The position numbers and the translations under genes are program-made. Shown here in pieces: positions 1 to 6,839 of a stretch of DNA of 16,851 bases (positions are counted from its first letter, which is position 1; each line of letters starts with the position of its first letter). Source of the stretch: Victivallales bacterium (GTDB lineage: Bacteria; Verrucomicrobiota; Lentisphaeria; Oligosphaerales; Oligosphaeraceae); contig JAFRLP010000310.1 of NCBI GenBank assembly GCA_017431185.1, forward strand, positions 1 to 16,851, in the 5' to 3' direction. Below the pieces are notes generated by a model, which did not search any database, was not told the DNA's origin, and saw nothing but the letters and a program-made list of their open reading frames with translations.

Positions 1-51
1 CAGCGCAAAAAACCAGGAGAAGCCGTCCAGTGCCATCCCCCTGCAAGGCGA

Positions 52-67
52 TTTGCCCACGGGCAAA
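52..67. promoter_or_regulatory. 7-bp inverted repeat next to the sigma-54 element
   Basis: TTTGCCC and GGGCAAA face each other across a 2-base AC centre, a perfect 7-bp arm pair. It lies three bases upstream of the -24 box. A weaker copy of the same motif (TTGCC-GAACA-GGCAA, 103-117) lies in the leader. Enhancer-binding proteins for sigma-54 normally bind further upstream, so this could instead be a repressor site or a small hairpin. The function is inferred only from position. Confidence 0.4.
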
Positions 68-70
68 AGT

Positions 71-86
71 TGGCACGCCTTTTGCT
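71..86 (+). promoter_or_regulatory. Candidate sigma-54 (RpoN) promoter of the hsp20 pair
   Basis: The sequence TGGCACG-CCTT-TTGCT matches the sigma-54 consensus TGGCACR-N4-TTGCW at every fixed position. The GG (72-73) and GC (84-85) dinucleotides are 12 bases apart, as the -24/-12 geometry requires. The predicted start of transcription is near 97, giving a leader of about 57 bases before the first hsp20 ATG at 154. No comparable sigma-70 type promoter was seen in this stretch. An activator of the AAA+ class would be needed; none is encoded in the window. Confidence 0.7.
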
Positions 87-153
87 TTGTAAGGAATTGT
101 CATTGCCGAACAGGCAAAGAGAACATTCACCATCAACCAAAGGAGACACCAGT

Positions 154-591
154 ATGTTCAAGCACTATTCGCATTCCATTTTGAATCCATGGCATGAGAT
201 CAACGATTTGGCCGACACTTTCGGTCGTGCGTTTGGCTTCTACCCGGACTACACCCCGAAGTTCGACTATCCGCCAGTCAATGTCTGGAAAGGCGAGAAC
301 GAGATTCGTCTGCAAATCAAATTGCCAGGCATCAAGGCCGAGGACATTGAGGTCAACATCAACCATGACACGCTCACCATCAAAGGCGAGCGCAAAGCCG
401 ACGAGATTCCCGCCGGCACCAAACTCACCCGCAGCGAAAGGCTTTCCGGAAGTTTCAGCCGCAGTTTCGCTCTCCCCTTCCCCGTGGAAAACGATGCGGT
501 GCAGGCCAATTACCGGGATGGCATCCTGACCATTTCCCTGCCCAAGGCGAAGGCCAGCCAGCCCCGCAAAATCTGTGTCGCAGGCTTGTGA
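154..591 (+). CDS. Small heat shock protein, Hsp20/alpha-crystallin family (first of tandem pair)
   Basis: This 145-residue protein is an ATP-independent holdase chaperone that keeps unfolding proteins soluble in the cytoplasm, usually as large oligomers. The alpha-crystallin domain spans about residues 42-135, with the PPVNVWK entry strand, the IKLPGIKAEDIEVNI segment and the conserved ANYRDGILTISLPK stretch (118-131). A short C-terminal tail carries an I-C-V version of the I-x-I/V anchor (140-142). The reading frame is open further upstream to 70, but the ATG at 154 is chosen because AGGAG lies at 141-145 and family members of about 145 residues begin in this way. It is followed after 61 bases by a second hsp20, and a sigma-54 type promoter lies upstream. 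The family call is secure; the client proteins are unknown. Confidence 0.96.
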   Translation: MFKHYSHSILNPWHEINDLADTFGRAFGFYPDYTPKFDYPPVNVWKGENEIRLQIKLPGIKAEDIEVNINHDTLTIKGERKADEIPAGTKLTRSERLSGSFSRSFALPFPVENDAVQANYRDGILTISLPKAKASQPRKICVAGL

Positions 592-652
592 TTCCGAATT
601 TTGCACTCCCTCAACGAACCATATCACCCCAAAAAAAGAAAGGAGCACAACA

Positions 653-1024
653 ATGAACGAGAATCAGGTTACCAAAAAGAGTGACAATGGCGTGGTGATT
701 TCCCCCCGTGTCGATATCACCGAGAACGAGAAAGAGGTCCTGCTCGTGGCCGACATGCCAGGCGTCGGGCAGAATGGCGTGGATGTGGATTTGGAGCGCA
801 ATGTCCAGACCATCAAGGGTACGCGCACCGCCGAAGTGATGGAGGGCTTTGAACTGACCAACGCCGAGTTCCAGCCTGTGTACAGCTACGAGCGTCAATT
901 CACCCTGGGAGACACCATTGACCGTGAGAACATCTCCGCCTCCATGAAGGATGGCGTGCTCCGCCTTGTCCTGCCCAAGGTCGCCGAGGCTGCACCTCGC
1001 CGCATTGTCGTCAAGTCCGAATAA
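653..1024 (+). CDS. Small heat shock protein, Hsp20/alpha-crystallin family (second of tandem pair)
   Basis: This is a 123-residue alpha-crystallin protein with almost no N-terminal arm. The domain covers about residues 17-110, with the VADMPGVGQNGVDVDLE segment and the conserved ASMKDGVLRLVLPK stretch (96-109). The tail has an I-V-V anchor (118-120). The start at 653 is set by AGGAG at 641-645 in an A-rich leader; the open frame reaches back to 575 across the end of the first gene, but that part has no family similarity. The two proteins are clearly divergent from each other, so they are likely to co-assemble or to divide client classes rather than be simple duplicates. A strong terminator 31 bases downstream suggests a two-gene unit. 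Confidence 0.95.
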   Translation: MNENQVTKKSDNGVVISPRVDITENEKEVLLVADMPGVGQNGVDVDLERNVQTIKGTRTAEVMEGFELTNAEFQPVYSYERQFTLGDTIDRENISASMKDGVLRLVLPKVAEAAPRRIVVKSE

Positions 1025-1055
1025 AACACAGTTCCCAATCCTACTCCAGTAAAAC

Positions 1056-1091
1056 CTCCCCCCTGGAATTTTCTCCAGGGGGGAGTTTTTT
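1056..1091 (+). terminator. Intrinsic terminator after the hsp20 pair
   Basis: A perfect 12-bp stem is formed by CTCCCCCCTGGA (1056-1067) and TCCAGGGGGGAG (1074-1085) around a 6-base loop, followed directly by six T (1086-1091). This is a textbook rho-independent terminator and separates the chaperone unit from the DUF486 gene. Confidence 0.93.
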
Positions 1092-1124
1092 GTGGCCATT
1101 CAGCGAAGATAAGGGCACTTGCAG

Positions 1125-1153
1125 TTTGCAAAGACGATTTATGAGGTTATACT
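1125..1153 (+). promoter_or_regulatory. Candidate sigma-70 type promoter for the DUF486-murAB unit
   Basis: TTTGCA (1125-1130) and TATACT (1148-1153) are 17 bases apart. The -10 box matches the consensus at 5 of 6 positions and the -35 box only moderately. Transcription would begin near 1160, which argues for the ATG at 1193 rather than the GTG at 1160 as the start of the next gene. It lies just past the hsp20 terminator, where a new promoter is expected. Confidence 0.45.
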
Positions 1154-1192
1154 TATTCCGTGAAACCCAATCTTCCAACCAGCCTCTGCCCC

Positions 1193-1528
1193 ATGTATCT
1201 CCGCACCATCCTTCTGCTCATCTGCTCCAACTGTTTCATGACTTTCGCCTGGTACGGACATCTGCGGAACATGGCTGACCGCAAGTGGTACGTGGCTGCG
1301 CTGGTCAGTTGGGGCATCGCCCTGTTCGAGTATCTTCTGCAAGTGCCGGCGAACCGCCTTGGCCATCAGGTGATGAACGTCGCCCAGTTGAAAATCCTTC
1401 AGGAGGTCATTACCTTATCTGTTTTCGTGCCCTTCTCCTTCCTGTTTCTGAAGGAGAAACTCAACTGGAATTTCCTCTGGGCGGGACTTTGCATGGTAGG
1501 CGCCGTCTATTTCATGTTCCGCAAGTGA
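1193..1528 (+). CDS. DUF486 (DMT superfamily) small membrane protein
   Basis: This 111-residue protein is recognisable by the N-terminal LLICSNCFMTFAWYGHL segment and the VMNVAQLKILQEVIT core of the DUF486 (DMT_6) family, which belongs to the drug/metabolite transporter superfamily. Four hydrophobic helices are visible at about residues 3-20, 32-51, 66-85 and 90-108, with an EKL turn between the last two. No substrate is known for the family. The start at 1193 is preferred because it gives the usual family length; an in-frame GTG at 1160 would add 11 residues but lies at the predicted transcription start. Neither start has a convincing ribosome binding site. The stop lies 9 bases before murA, so the two genes are probably cotranscribed. 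Any link to peptidoglycan synthesis is inference from position. Confidence 0.88.
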   Translation: MYLRTILLLICSNCFMTFAWYGHLRNMADRKWYVAALVSWGIALFEYLLQVPANRLGHQVMNVAQLKILQEVITLSVFVPFSFLFLKEKLNWNFLWAGLCMVGAVYFMFRK

Positions 1529-1537
1529 GGCCCGTCG

Positions 1538-2821
1538 ATGAAAACACTCCATGTGGCGGGCGGGAGCAGAATCGATGGCTCCATCAGACTGGGCGGCAAC
1601 AAGAACGCAGCCCTGCCGATGCTGGTGGCGGCCATCCTGACCGATGAGCCACTGCTGCTTCATAACGTTCCTGACATCATTGATGTCCAGAGGATGCTGG
1701 ATATCGCACAGGCCATCGGCGTGCGTGTGCGCCGAACCAAAACCACCCTGGAACTCTGCGCCAAGGACATTTCCACTGGCGATTTGCCTTCCGCCCCATG
1801 CAGGGAGGTGCGAACATCCCTGCTGTTCGCTGGTCCTCTGACCGCCCGACATGGGCAGGCGCAACTTCCCCCGCCTGGCGGAGATGTCATCGGACGACGG
1901 AGGCTCGACGGCCATTTCTACGGTCTCCGCAAACTAGGACTGCAAATTCACGCCGATTACCAAGGCTTCCAGTTCAAGCGGACACGCCATTTCGCAGGGG
2001 CCGAAATCTTCCTGGACGAGGCGAGCGTGACAGCCACCGAGCACCTCCTGCTCACGGCGGTTCTGGCGCCAGGAACTACCATCATCCGCAATGCGGCATG
2101 CGAACCGCATGTCTGCCAATTGGCGCAATTGCTCAACGCGATGGGGGCGCGCATCAGCGGAGTGGAGTCCAACATCCTCACCATCGAGGGCGTCACGCGA
2201 CTCCATGGGGCGGAGATGACCATCGAGTCCGACCATGTGGAGGCGGCCAGTTTCCTTTCGCTCTGCGCGGTGACAGGCGGGCAAATCGAACTGACTGGCC
2301 AAATGCTTCCCCATCACTACTGGATGACCAGAAGGGTGTTTGAGCGATTTAGCCTGCCCTTCACCCTGCGTCCCAACGCCATCACCATGAAAGTGCCGCG
2401 TCCCCCGCGTCTGGTCAAGGACATGGGCAACGCCATACCAGTCATAGCGGACGGCCCCTGGCCGCAGTTCCCAAGTGACATGATGAGCTGCCTGATTGTG
2501 GTTGCCACGCAGGCCAAGGGAACCTGCCTGTTTTTCGAGAAGATGTTCGAGAGCCGTCTGCATTTTGTGGACAGGCTCAACATGATGGGAGCCAATGCGG
2601 TCATCTGCGACCCGCACCGTGTGGTCATTTCAGGACCTGCACGGCTTCATGCCATCGAGATGGCCAGCCCCGACATTCGGGCTGGCATGGCGATGGTTCT
2701 GGCGGGGGCCTGCGCCGAAGGCGTCTCCGCCATCCACAGCGCCGAAACCATCTATCGTGGCTACAGCGACCTGCCTGCCAAATTGGCAGCCCTGGGCGTG
2801 AAGGCATGGGAGAGTGACTGA
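1538..2821 (+). CDS. murA: UDP-N-acetylglucosamine 1-carboxyvinyltransferase MurA, Cys-to-Asp loop variant
   Basis: MurA moves enolpyruvate from phosphoenolpyruvate to UDP-GlcNAc, the first committed step of peptidoglycan precursor synthesis in the cytoplasm. The 427-residue length is normal. Visible hallmarks are GGNKNAALPML with Lys22-Asn23, the flexible PEP loop at 111-126, ADGPWPQFPSDM with the catalytic Asp314 (E. coli Asp305), the FE-x2-F-x-SR segment, DIRAGMAMVLAG and IYRGY with Arg407. The loop residue that is Cys115 in E. coli is Asp116 here, in PPGGDVIG. Aspartate at this site is known from Chlamydia and Mycobacterium, leaves the enzyme active and makes it insensitive to fosfomycin. 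The ATG is supported by GTGAGG at 1525-1530. The stop codon overlaps the murB start. The identity is secure. Confidence 0.96.
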   Translation: MKTLHVAGGSRIDGSIRLGGNKNAALPMLVAAILTDEPLLLHNVPDIIDVQRMLDIAQAIGVRVRRTKTTLELCAKDISTGDLPSAPCREVRTSLLFAGPLTARHGQAQLPPPGGDVIGRRRLDGHFYGLRKLGLQIHADYQGFQFKRTRHFAGAEIFLDEASVTATEHLLLTAVLAPGTTIIRNAACEPHVCQLAQLLNAMGARISGVESNILTIEGVTRLHGAEMTIESDHVEAASFLSLCAVTGGQIELTGQMLPHHYWMTRRVFERFSLPFTLRPNAITMKVPRPPRLVKDMGNAIPVIADGPWPQFPSDMMSCLIVVATQAKGTCLFFEKMFESRLHFVDRLNMMGANAVICDPHRVVISGPARLHAIEMASPDIRAGMAMVLAGACAEGVSAIHSAETIYRGYSDLPAKLAALGVKAWESD

Positions 2822-3732
2822 TGGGCGCCCCCGCTCCCCTGGAACTACTGCATCTGGCGTTGCGCGGAGAGCAGATTGACGCGCAGTTTCGCCCCTGGTG
2901 GAGCCTGCTTTCCCTGCGTGCAGGGCTGGGACGGGTGCTGCTGGCGTCTCCCGACACCCGTGCCAGATTGGAGACCGCCTTGCGGCTGGCGGATAGCCAG
3001 GGCATTGCCTGCCGTATTCTGGGCTCTGGCACGAATCTGGTCGGTTCGGACAGCGACTGCCCCGATTTGGCAATCCGTCTGGGCGGTCATTTTCGGGACA
3101 TCACGCGGACTGGGGCGGAATTCCAGGCGGGGACTGGTTTGTCCCTGCTCCAATTTCTGACCTTCGCCGCACGTCAAGGCTATGGCGGAATTTCAGCCCT
3201 GAGCGGCATTCCCGGCACATTGGGCGGCGCTGCTGCTATGAACGCCGGCTCCTTAGGAGTGGAATTCGGGCCGCACCTCACGGGACTGGATGGCTATGCC
3301 TTGGATGGACAGCGCTGGGAGATGCACCCCTCTCCGCAGGATTGGGGATACCGCCAATCGCCTGTCCCTGCCAACGTCGTGGTCACGGCTGTGACCATAC
3401 GCCTGAAGGAGGTGATGCCGCACGAGGAACTGGGGCTCATCAAGAGCGAACTTCATCGTCGTGCCAAGGTCACGCCCCAAGGGCACTCCGCAGGCTCGGT
3501 GTTCCGCAATCCATCTCCTGAACGACCCGCGGGGCTCCTGCTGGAACAGGCTGGATGCAAGGGTCTTCGGCGGAACAACGTGCTGGTCAGTCCGCAGCAC
3601 GCCAACTGGCTGGTGGTGTCTGGGGACAATCCCGCCACCGCGTCCGACTGCCGCTGGCTCTGCGAGGAAATGGTTCGCAGAGTGCAGGAAAACTTCGGGA
3701 TTACCCTGCAATCCGAGTGGCGATGGCAATAA
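2821..3732 (+). CDS. murB: UDP-N-acetylenolpyruvoylglucosamine reductase MurB
   Basis: MurB uses NADPH and bound FAD to reduce the MurA product to UDP-N-acetylmuramate. The 303-residue protein shows the FAD-binding GSGTNLVGSD (about 69-77), the GGISALSGIPGTLGGAAAMN stretch (122-141), the YR pair (177-178), the active-site AGSVFRNP with Ser226, the HANWLV strand (260-265) and a C-terminal glutamate (Glu299) at the place of the catalytic Glu. Length and lack of extra insertions resemble the shorter type II enzymes. The N-terminus is unusual: the usual t-x-F-x-i-GG-x-A entry motif is replaced by FRPWWSLLSLRAG. The start codon overlaps the murA stop (TGATG), a sign of translational coupling, so MurA and MurB are made together. 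Confidence 0.93.
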   Translation: MGAPAPLELLHLALRGEQIDAQFRPWWSLLSLRAGLGRVLLASPDTRARLETALRLADSQGIACRILGSGTNLVGSDSDCPDLAIRLGGHFRDITRTGAEFQAGTGLSLLQFLTFAARQGYGGISALSGIPGTLGGAAAMNAGSLGVEFGPHLTGLDGYALDGQRWEMHPSPQDWGYRQSPVPANVVVTAVTIRLKEVMPHEELGLIKSELHRRAKVTPQGHSAGSVFRNPSPERPAGLLLEQAGCKGLRRNNVLVSPQHANWLVVSGDNPATASDCRWLCEEMVRRVQENFGITLQSEWRWQ

Positions 3733-3765
3733 AAGATTTCCCTCAAAAAACAGACCATTCAATTC

Positions 3766-6765
3766 ATGAACAAGATTTGGAAAGCGATGATGATTCCTGT
3801 TGTTTGCGCAGCCATGGGACAAAGCGTTGAACTGATTCGGGACGGCAAGCCCTGCGCGGAGATTGTGGTTGCCGAAAACGCCGACGAGCCGATTCGGCTG
3901 GCAGCCCAGGACTTGCAGTACTACCTGGCCAAAATGTCTGGGGCGGAACTGCCGATTGTCACGGCTGACCAGAGCAAAGGGGAGAGGCGCATCTGCGTCG
4001 GGGAAAGCGCCTGCACTCGCCTGGACTGGTATCGTCCGGCGACCTTCAAGACCTCAGGGTTCGAGATTCGTGTGCAGAACAATGTGGTCATCCTGGCAGG
4101 CTTGGAAAGGCGAGCAGTCACCCCATCGACCCCATGCGCAGGGGAACTGCACCCCCAAAGCCAACGGCGCACAGCGGCCTCCGCCCCTGGGCAGGACGAA
4201 GGTGACTGCGGGGCCAGCCATGCGGTGACCGCCTTGCTGGAACTGCTGGGCGTGCGCTTCTATGCCCCATGCGAGGACGGCGCCATCATTCCGCGGCAGA
4301 CCACCGTCACGGTGCCGTGGATGAGCCATTTTCAGGAGGCCGCGTTTGCCCGCCGTCAGTTCCAGGTGGACGCATCCTCGGAGAGCAATCCAGAGGTGCG
4401 CCGCTGGCTGCGCCGTCTGCAAGGCGGTTCATCCGTCGAGCCAACGGCTGTTCTTCCCCTTTCAGCGGTCTTTAGGCAACTGGACAACGTGCCAGACGAC
4501 TGGCAGGCCAAAGACCGCCAGGGACGTCCCCTGATGACTTCGGATGGCCACCCATTTCCCAGATTCGCCCAGCCAGGCTTTCAGCAGGCGTGTGTCAAAC
4601 TCATTCGGCAGACACTGGAGGCGTCGCCTGGCCTGAAACGCCTGGAGTTGGCGTTGCCGATGCTCCGAGGGGATTGCGACAGCAGTGACTATGACGCCTG
4701 GCTGACCAAGAGAGTTTACCCGCAGCCGGTGGCCAGCGATATCATGGTTTCGTTCTTTGCGGCGGTTGCGCGTGAGGTCGGCAAGACCCATCCCGACTGT
4801 CTGCTGGTATGCCAGGGTGCGCCGGACAACGTTTTGCCGTCCCCCGACATTTGCGAGAATCTTCCCGCCAATCTGCTTCTTCAGCCCGTCGGTTGCGGGG
4901 CTGTGCTGTATGGCAATCCGGATGTGCGGAAGAAATACCAGAAAAAACTTGCTGGCCTGGCGGAATTGAAGGAGGGGAAGGAAATGCAGCAGGTGGAGTG
5001 GTGGGACGAACCCGCCTTGCCAGGCGTCCCCAGGCAGGGCTTCTGGTTCATGCATGGTCTGCAAAAGATTCGCCAGGAGCAGATGAATCTGCTCAACGGT
5101 TTCCGCATGGTTCTGGGAAACGGCCTTTCCGAAATCTCGCTGACCCACCTGATGTACTATGTCAACGGCAAACTGCTCTGGAATCCAGAACTCGACCTGA
5201 ATGCCTTGCTGGAGGAGTATTGCCTCCTCTGGTTCGGATCTGCCGCCATTCAGATGAAGTCCTTTTTCCAGTTCGCCGAAAGCATCGCGGAGCGGACAGC
5301 CAAGCGTTCCATCTCGCCTTTTACAGGGCAACTCTTGGAGGAAGACCTGCCAATCGTGTTTGAATTGCTGGCGAAGGCGAAGGAACAGACCCAGGCTGAC
5401 ACGGTGTACCGTCGCAGAGTGGAGGAACTGGAACGCTCGCTTGCCCCGATGAAGCGCGTCTTTGACCGCTTCACCCCAGGCAACGTCGAGATTCCTGGCA
5501 CAGTCCTGCCAAATCAGACGGTCTGTGACGGCAATCTCGACAAATACCAGCACTGGTTCAGGCTGCCGGGAGAAAATGAACAGGAACGAACGGAGTTCGC
5601 TTTGGCTGTGCCCGACAGCCGCAACCGCCTGTTTGTCGCTTTCCGCTGTTTTGAGCCCAATGTCGGTGCGGTTCCTCAAACAACGCCGGACGCCCCCGCG
5701 CTGTTCCAAGCCCCCCATGTCAGCCTCTCCTTCGCCAACCCCTATCGGAACACCTATACGGTTTCGGTCAATCCTGGCGGAAGTTTCTGCGACTCCTCGA
5801 CCGACCCAGAGGAACTGGCGGCCAATGGCGACTGCCTGGGCTGGAATCCGCAGACCGTCACCTGGGCGAAGCGTATGCCTGACCATTGGGAGGCGGAGGT
5901 GGAATTCACCCTCTCTGGCTGCGGAAAACTCCCCGACTGGTCTGACGCCTGGAGAATCGGTGTGACCCGCACCCGTCTGATCAACGGCAAACCGCAATCC
6001 AATGCCTGGACGGACGGCAAGTTCATGCTTCCTCGTTGCAACTCACGCGGCGCCTTCGTCTATGAAAATTACGCAGTCCCCTCGAAAATACCTGGCACAC
6101 CGGACGAATGCGCCTACATGGTTCGCCGTGCCACGACCCCTGTTGAACTTTCGGCGGACTGGGACTCCCCATGCTGGAGGGATGTTCCCGTGATGCAGAT
6201 GGGCTGGGAGATGGTCAACAGCAGGTCGGAGACGAAGTTCCTGCCTGCACCCCAGGCGAAAATCCAATACGATGACCAATTCCTCTACGTCCTGTACCAG
6301 GTGAGGGACAACTTCATCCGCGGGACGTTCAAGAACGACCAGGATATGGTCTGCCTGGACAGTTGCATGGAGTTCTTTGTCCAGCCGACGCGACCTGGGC
6401 CATACTACAATTTCGAGTGCAACTGCATTGGCACCCTGCTGCTGTATGAGGTGACGCCGCAGGACGGTCGCAATGTGTTCTCCCCGCTCCCGCTGGAGGA
6501 ATTGAAGGCGGTGCAGCGCTTCGCGACTCTGCCGCGCAACCTCTCAGGCGAACTCCAGGAACCTGTGACCTGGCGCCTGGGGCTGAAAATCCCCCTGGAG
6601 ATGTTCTGCCGTCGCACGGGTGTGGAACTCCCCCTCTCTGGCCAGGTCTGGCGCGCCAATGTCTATAAATGCGCGGACTGGACAAGCAATCCCCGCTGGC
6701 TGATGTGGAAGAAAAACCGCACCTTCCATGCTCCAGATGGCTTCGGGACCCTGATTTTCGAATGA
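3766..6765 (+). CDS. Secreted DUF4838 protein with two C-terminal CBM9/DOMON-like domains
   Basis: This 999-residue protein starts with a likely signal peptide (Lys3, Lys6, hydrophobic run 8-17, small residues near 15-20). Residues about 22-115 form the alpha-glucuronidase/GH20-type N-terminal fold (RLAAQDLQYYLAKMSGAELPI). Residues about 150-500 are DUF4838, with LLELLGVRFYAPCEDG (158-172) and the diagnostic YVNGKLLWNPELDL...LLEEYCLLWFG block (about 464-490). Two beta-sandwich modules of the CBM9/DOMON type follow, about 580-765 and 793-999; the second keeps the DSCMEFFVQP strand. Some DUF4838 proteins are endo-acting glycosidases (GH163), so a role in glycan breakdown is plausible, but activity cannot be read from the sequence. 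Residues 116-147 form a Pro/Gln/Ser-rich insertion. The ATG has no clear ribosome binding site. It follows murB by 33 bases, without a visible terminator. Confidence 0.85.
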   Translation: MNKIWKAMMIPVVCAAMGQSVELIRDGKPCAEIVVAENADEPIRLAAQDLQYYLAKMSGAELPIVTADQSKGERRICVGESACTRLDWYRPATFKTSGFEIRVQNNVVILAGLERRAVTPSTPCAGELHPQSQRRTAASAPGQDEGDCGASHAVTALLELLGVRFYAPCEDGAIIPRQTTVTVPWMSHFQEAAFARRQFQVDASSESNPEVRRWLRRLQGGSSVEPTAVLPLSAVFRQLDNVPDDWQAKDRQGRPLMTSDGHPFPRFAQPGFQQACVKLIRQTLEASPGLKRLELALPMLRGDCDSSDYDAWLTKRVYPQPVASDIMVSFFAAVAREVGKTHPDCLLVCQGAPDNVLPSPDICENLPANLLLQPVGCGAVLYGNPDVRKKYQKKLAGLAELKEGKEMQQVEWWDEPALPGVPRQGFWFMHGLQKIRQEQMNLLNGFRMVLGNGLSEISLTHLMYYVNGKLLWNPELDLNALLEEYCLLWFGSAAIQMKSFFQFAESIAERTAKRSISPFTGQLLEEDLPIVFELLAKAKEQTQADTVYRRRVEELERSLAPMKRVFDRFTPGNVEIPGTVLPNQTVCDGNLDKYQHWFRLPGENEQERTEFALAVPDSRNRLFVAFRCFEPNVGAVPQTTPDAPALFQAPHVSLSFANPYRNTYTVSVNPGGSFCDSSTDPEELAANGDCLGWNPQTVTWAKRMPDHWEAEVEFTLSGCGKLPDWSDAWRIGVTRTRLINGKPQSNAWTDGKFMLPRCNSRGAFVYENYAVPSKIPGTPDECAYMVRRATTPVELSADWDSPCWRDVPVMQMGWEMVNSRSETKFLPAPQAKIQYDDQFLYVLYQVRDNFIRGTFKNDQDMVCLDSCMEFFVQPTRPGPYYNFECNCIGTLLLYEVTPQDGRNVFSPLPLEELKAVQRFATLPRNLSGELQEPVTWRLGLKIPLEMFCRRTGVELPLSGQVWRANVYKCADWTSNPRWLMWKKNRTFHAPDGFGTLIFE

Positions 6766-6839
6766 GAGACCGCTGGAGAATAGAGGCGACTGTTTCAGAT
6801 CTGTCTTGACGGGCGCTGAAATAGCCAAACCACCGCCGT

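Noticed and set aside
1146..1160. Partial resemblance (ACTTATTC) of the DUF486 promoter region to the LacI-type operator
   Set aside because: Only eight bases match and no second half-site is present, so chance is the simpler explanation.
3766..3811. Possible lipoprotein signal around Cys14 of the DUF4838 protein
   Set aside because: The residues before Cys14 are P-V-V, which does not fit the lipobox; a normal signal peptide is more likely.
4111..4206. Possible frameshift in the Pro/Gln/Ser-rich insertion of the DUF4838 protein
   Set aside because: The frame continues in the correct register into LLELLGVRFYAP, and variable linkers occur at this place in the family.
4462..5997. A 511-codon minus-strand open frame inside the DUF4838 gene
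   Set aside because: No family similarity, and the opposite frame has a coherent domain order over its full length.
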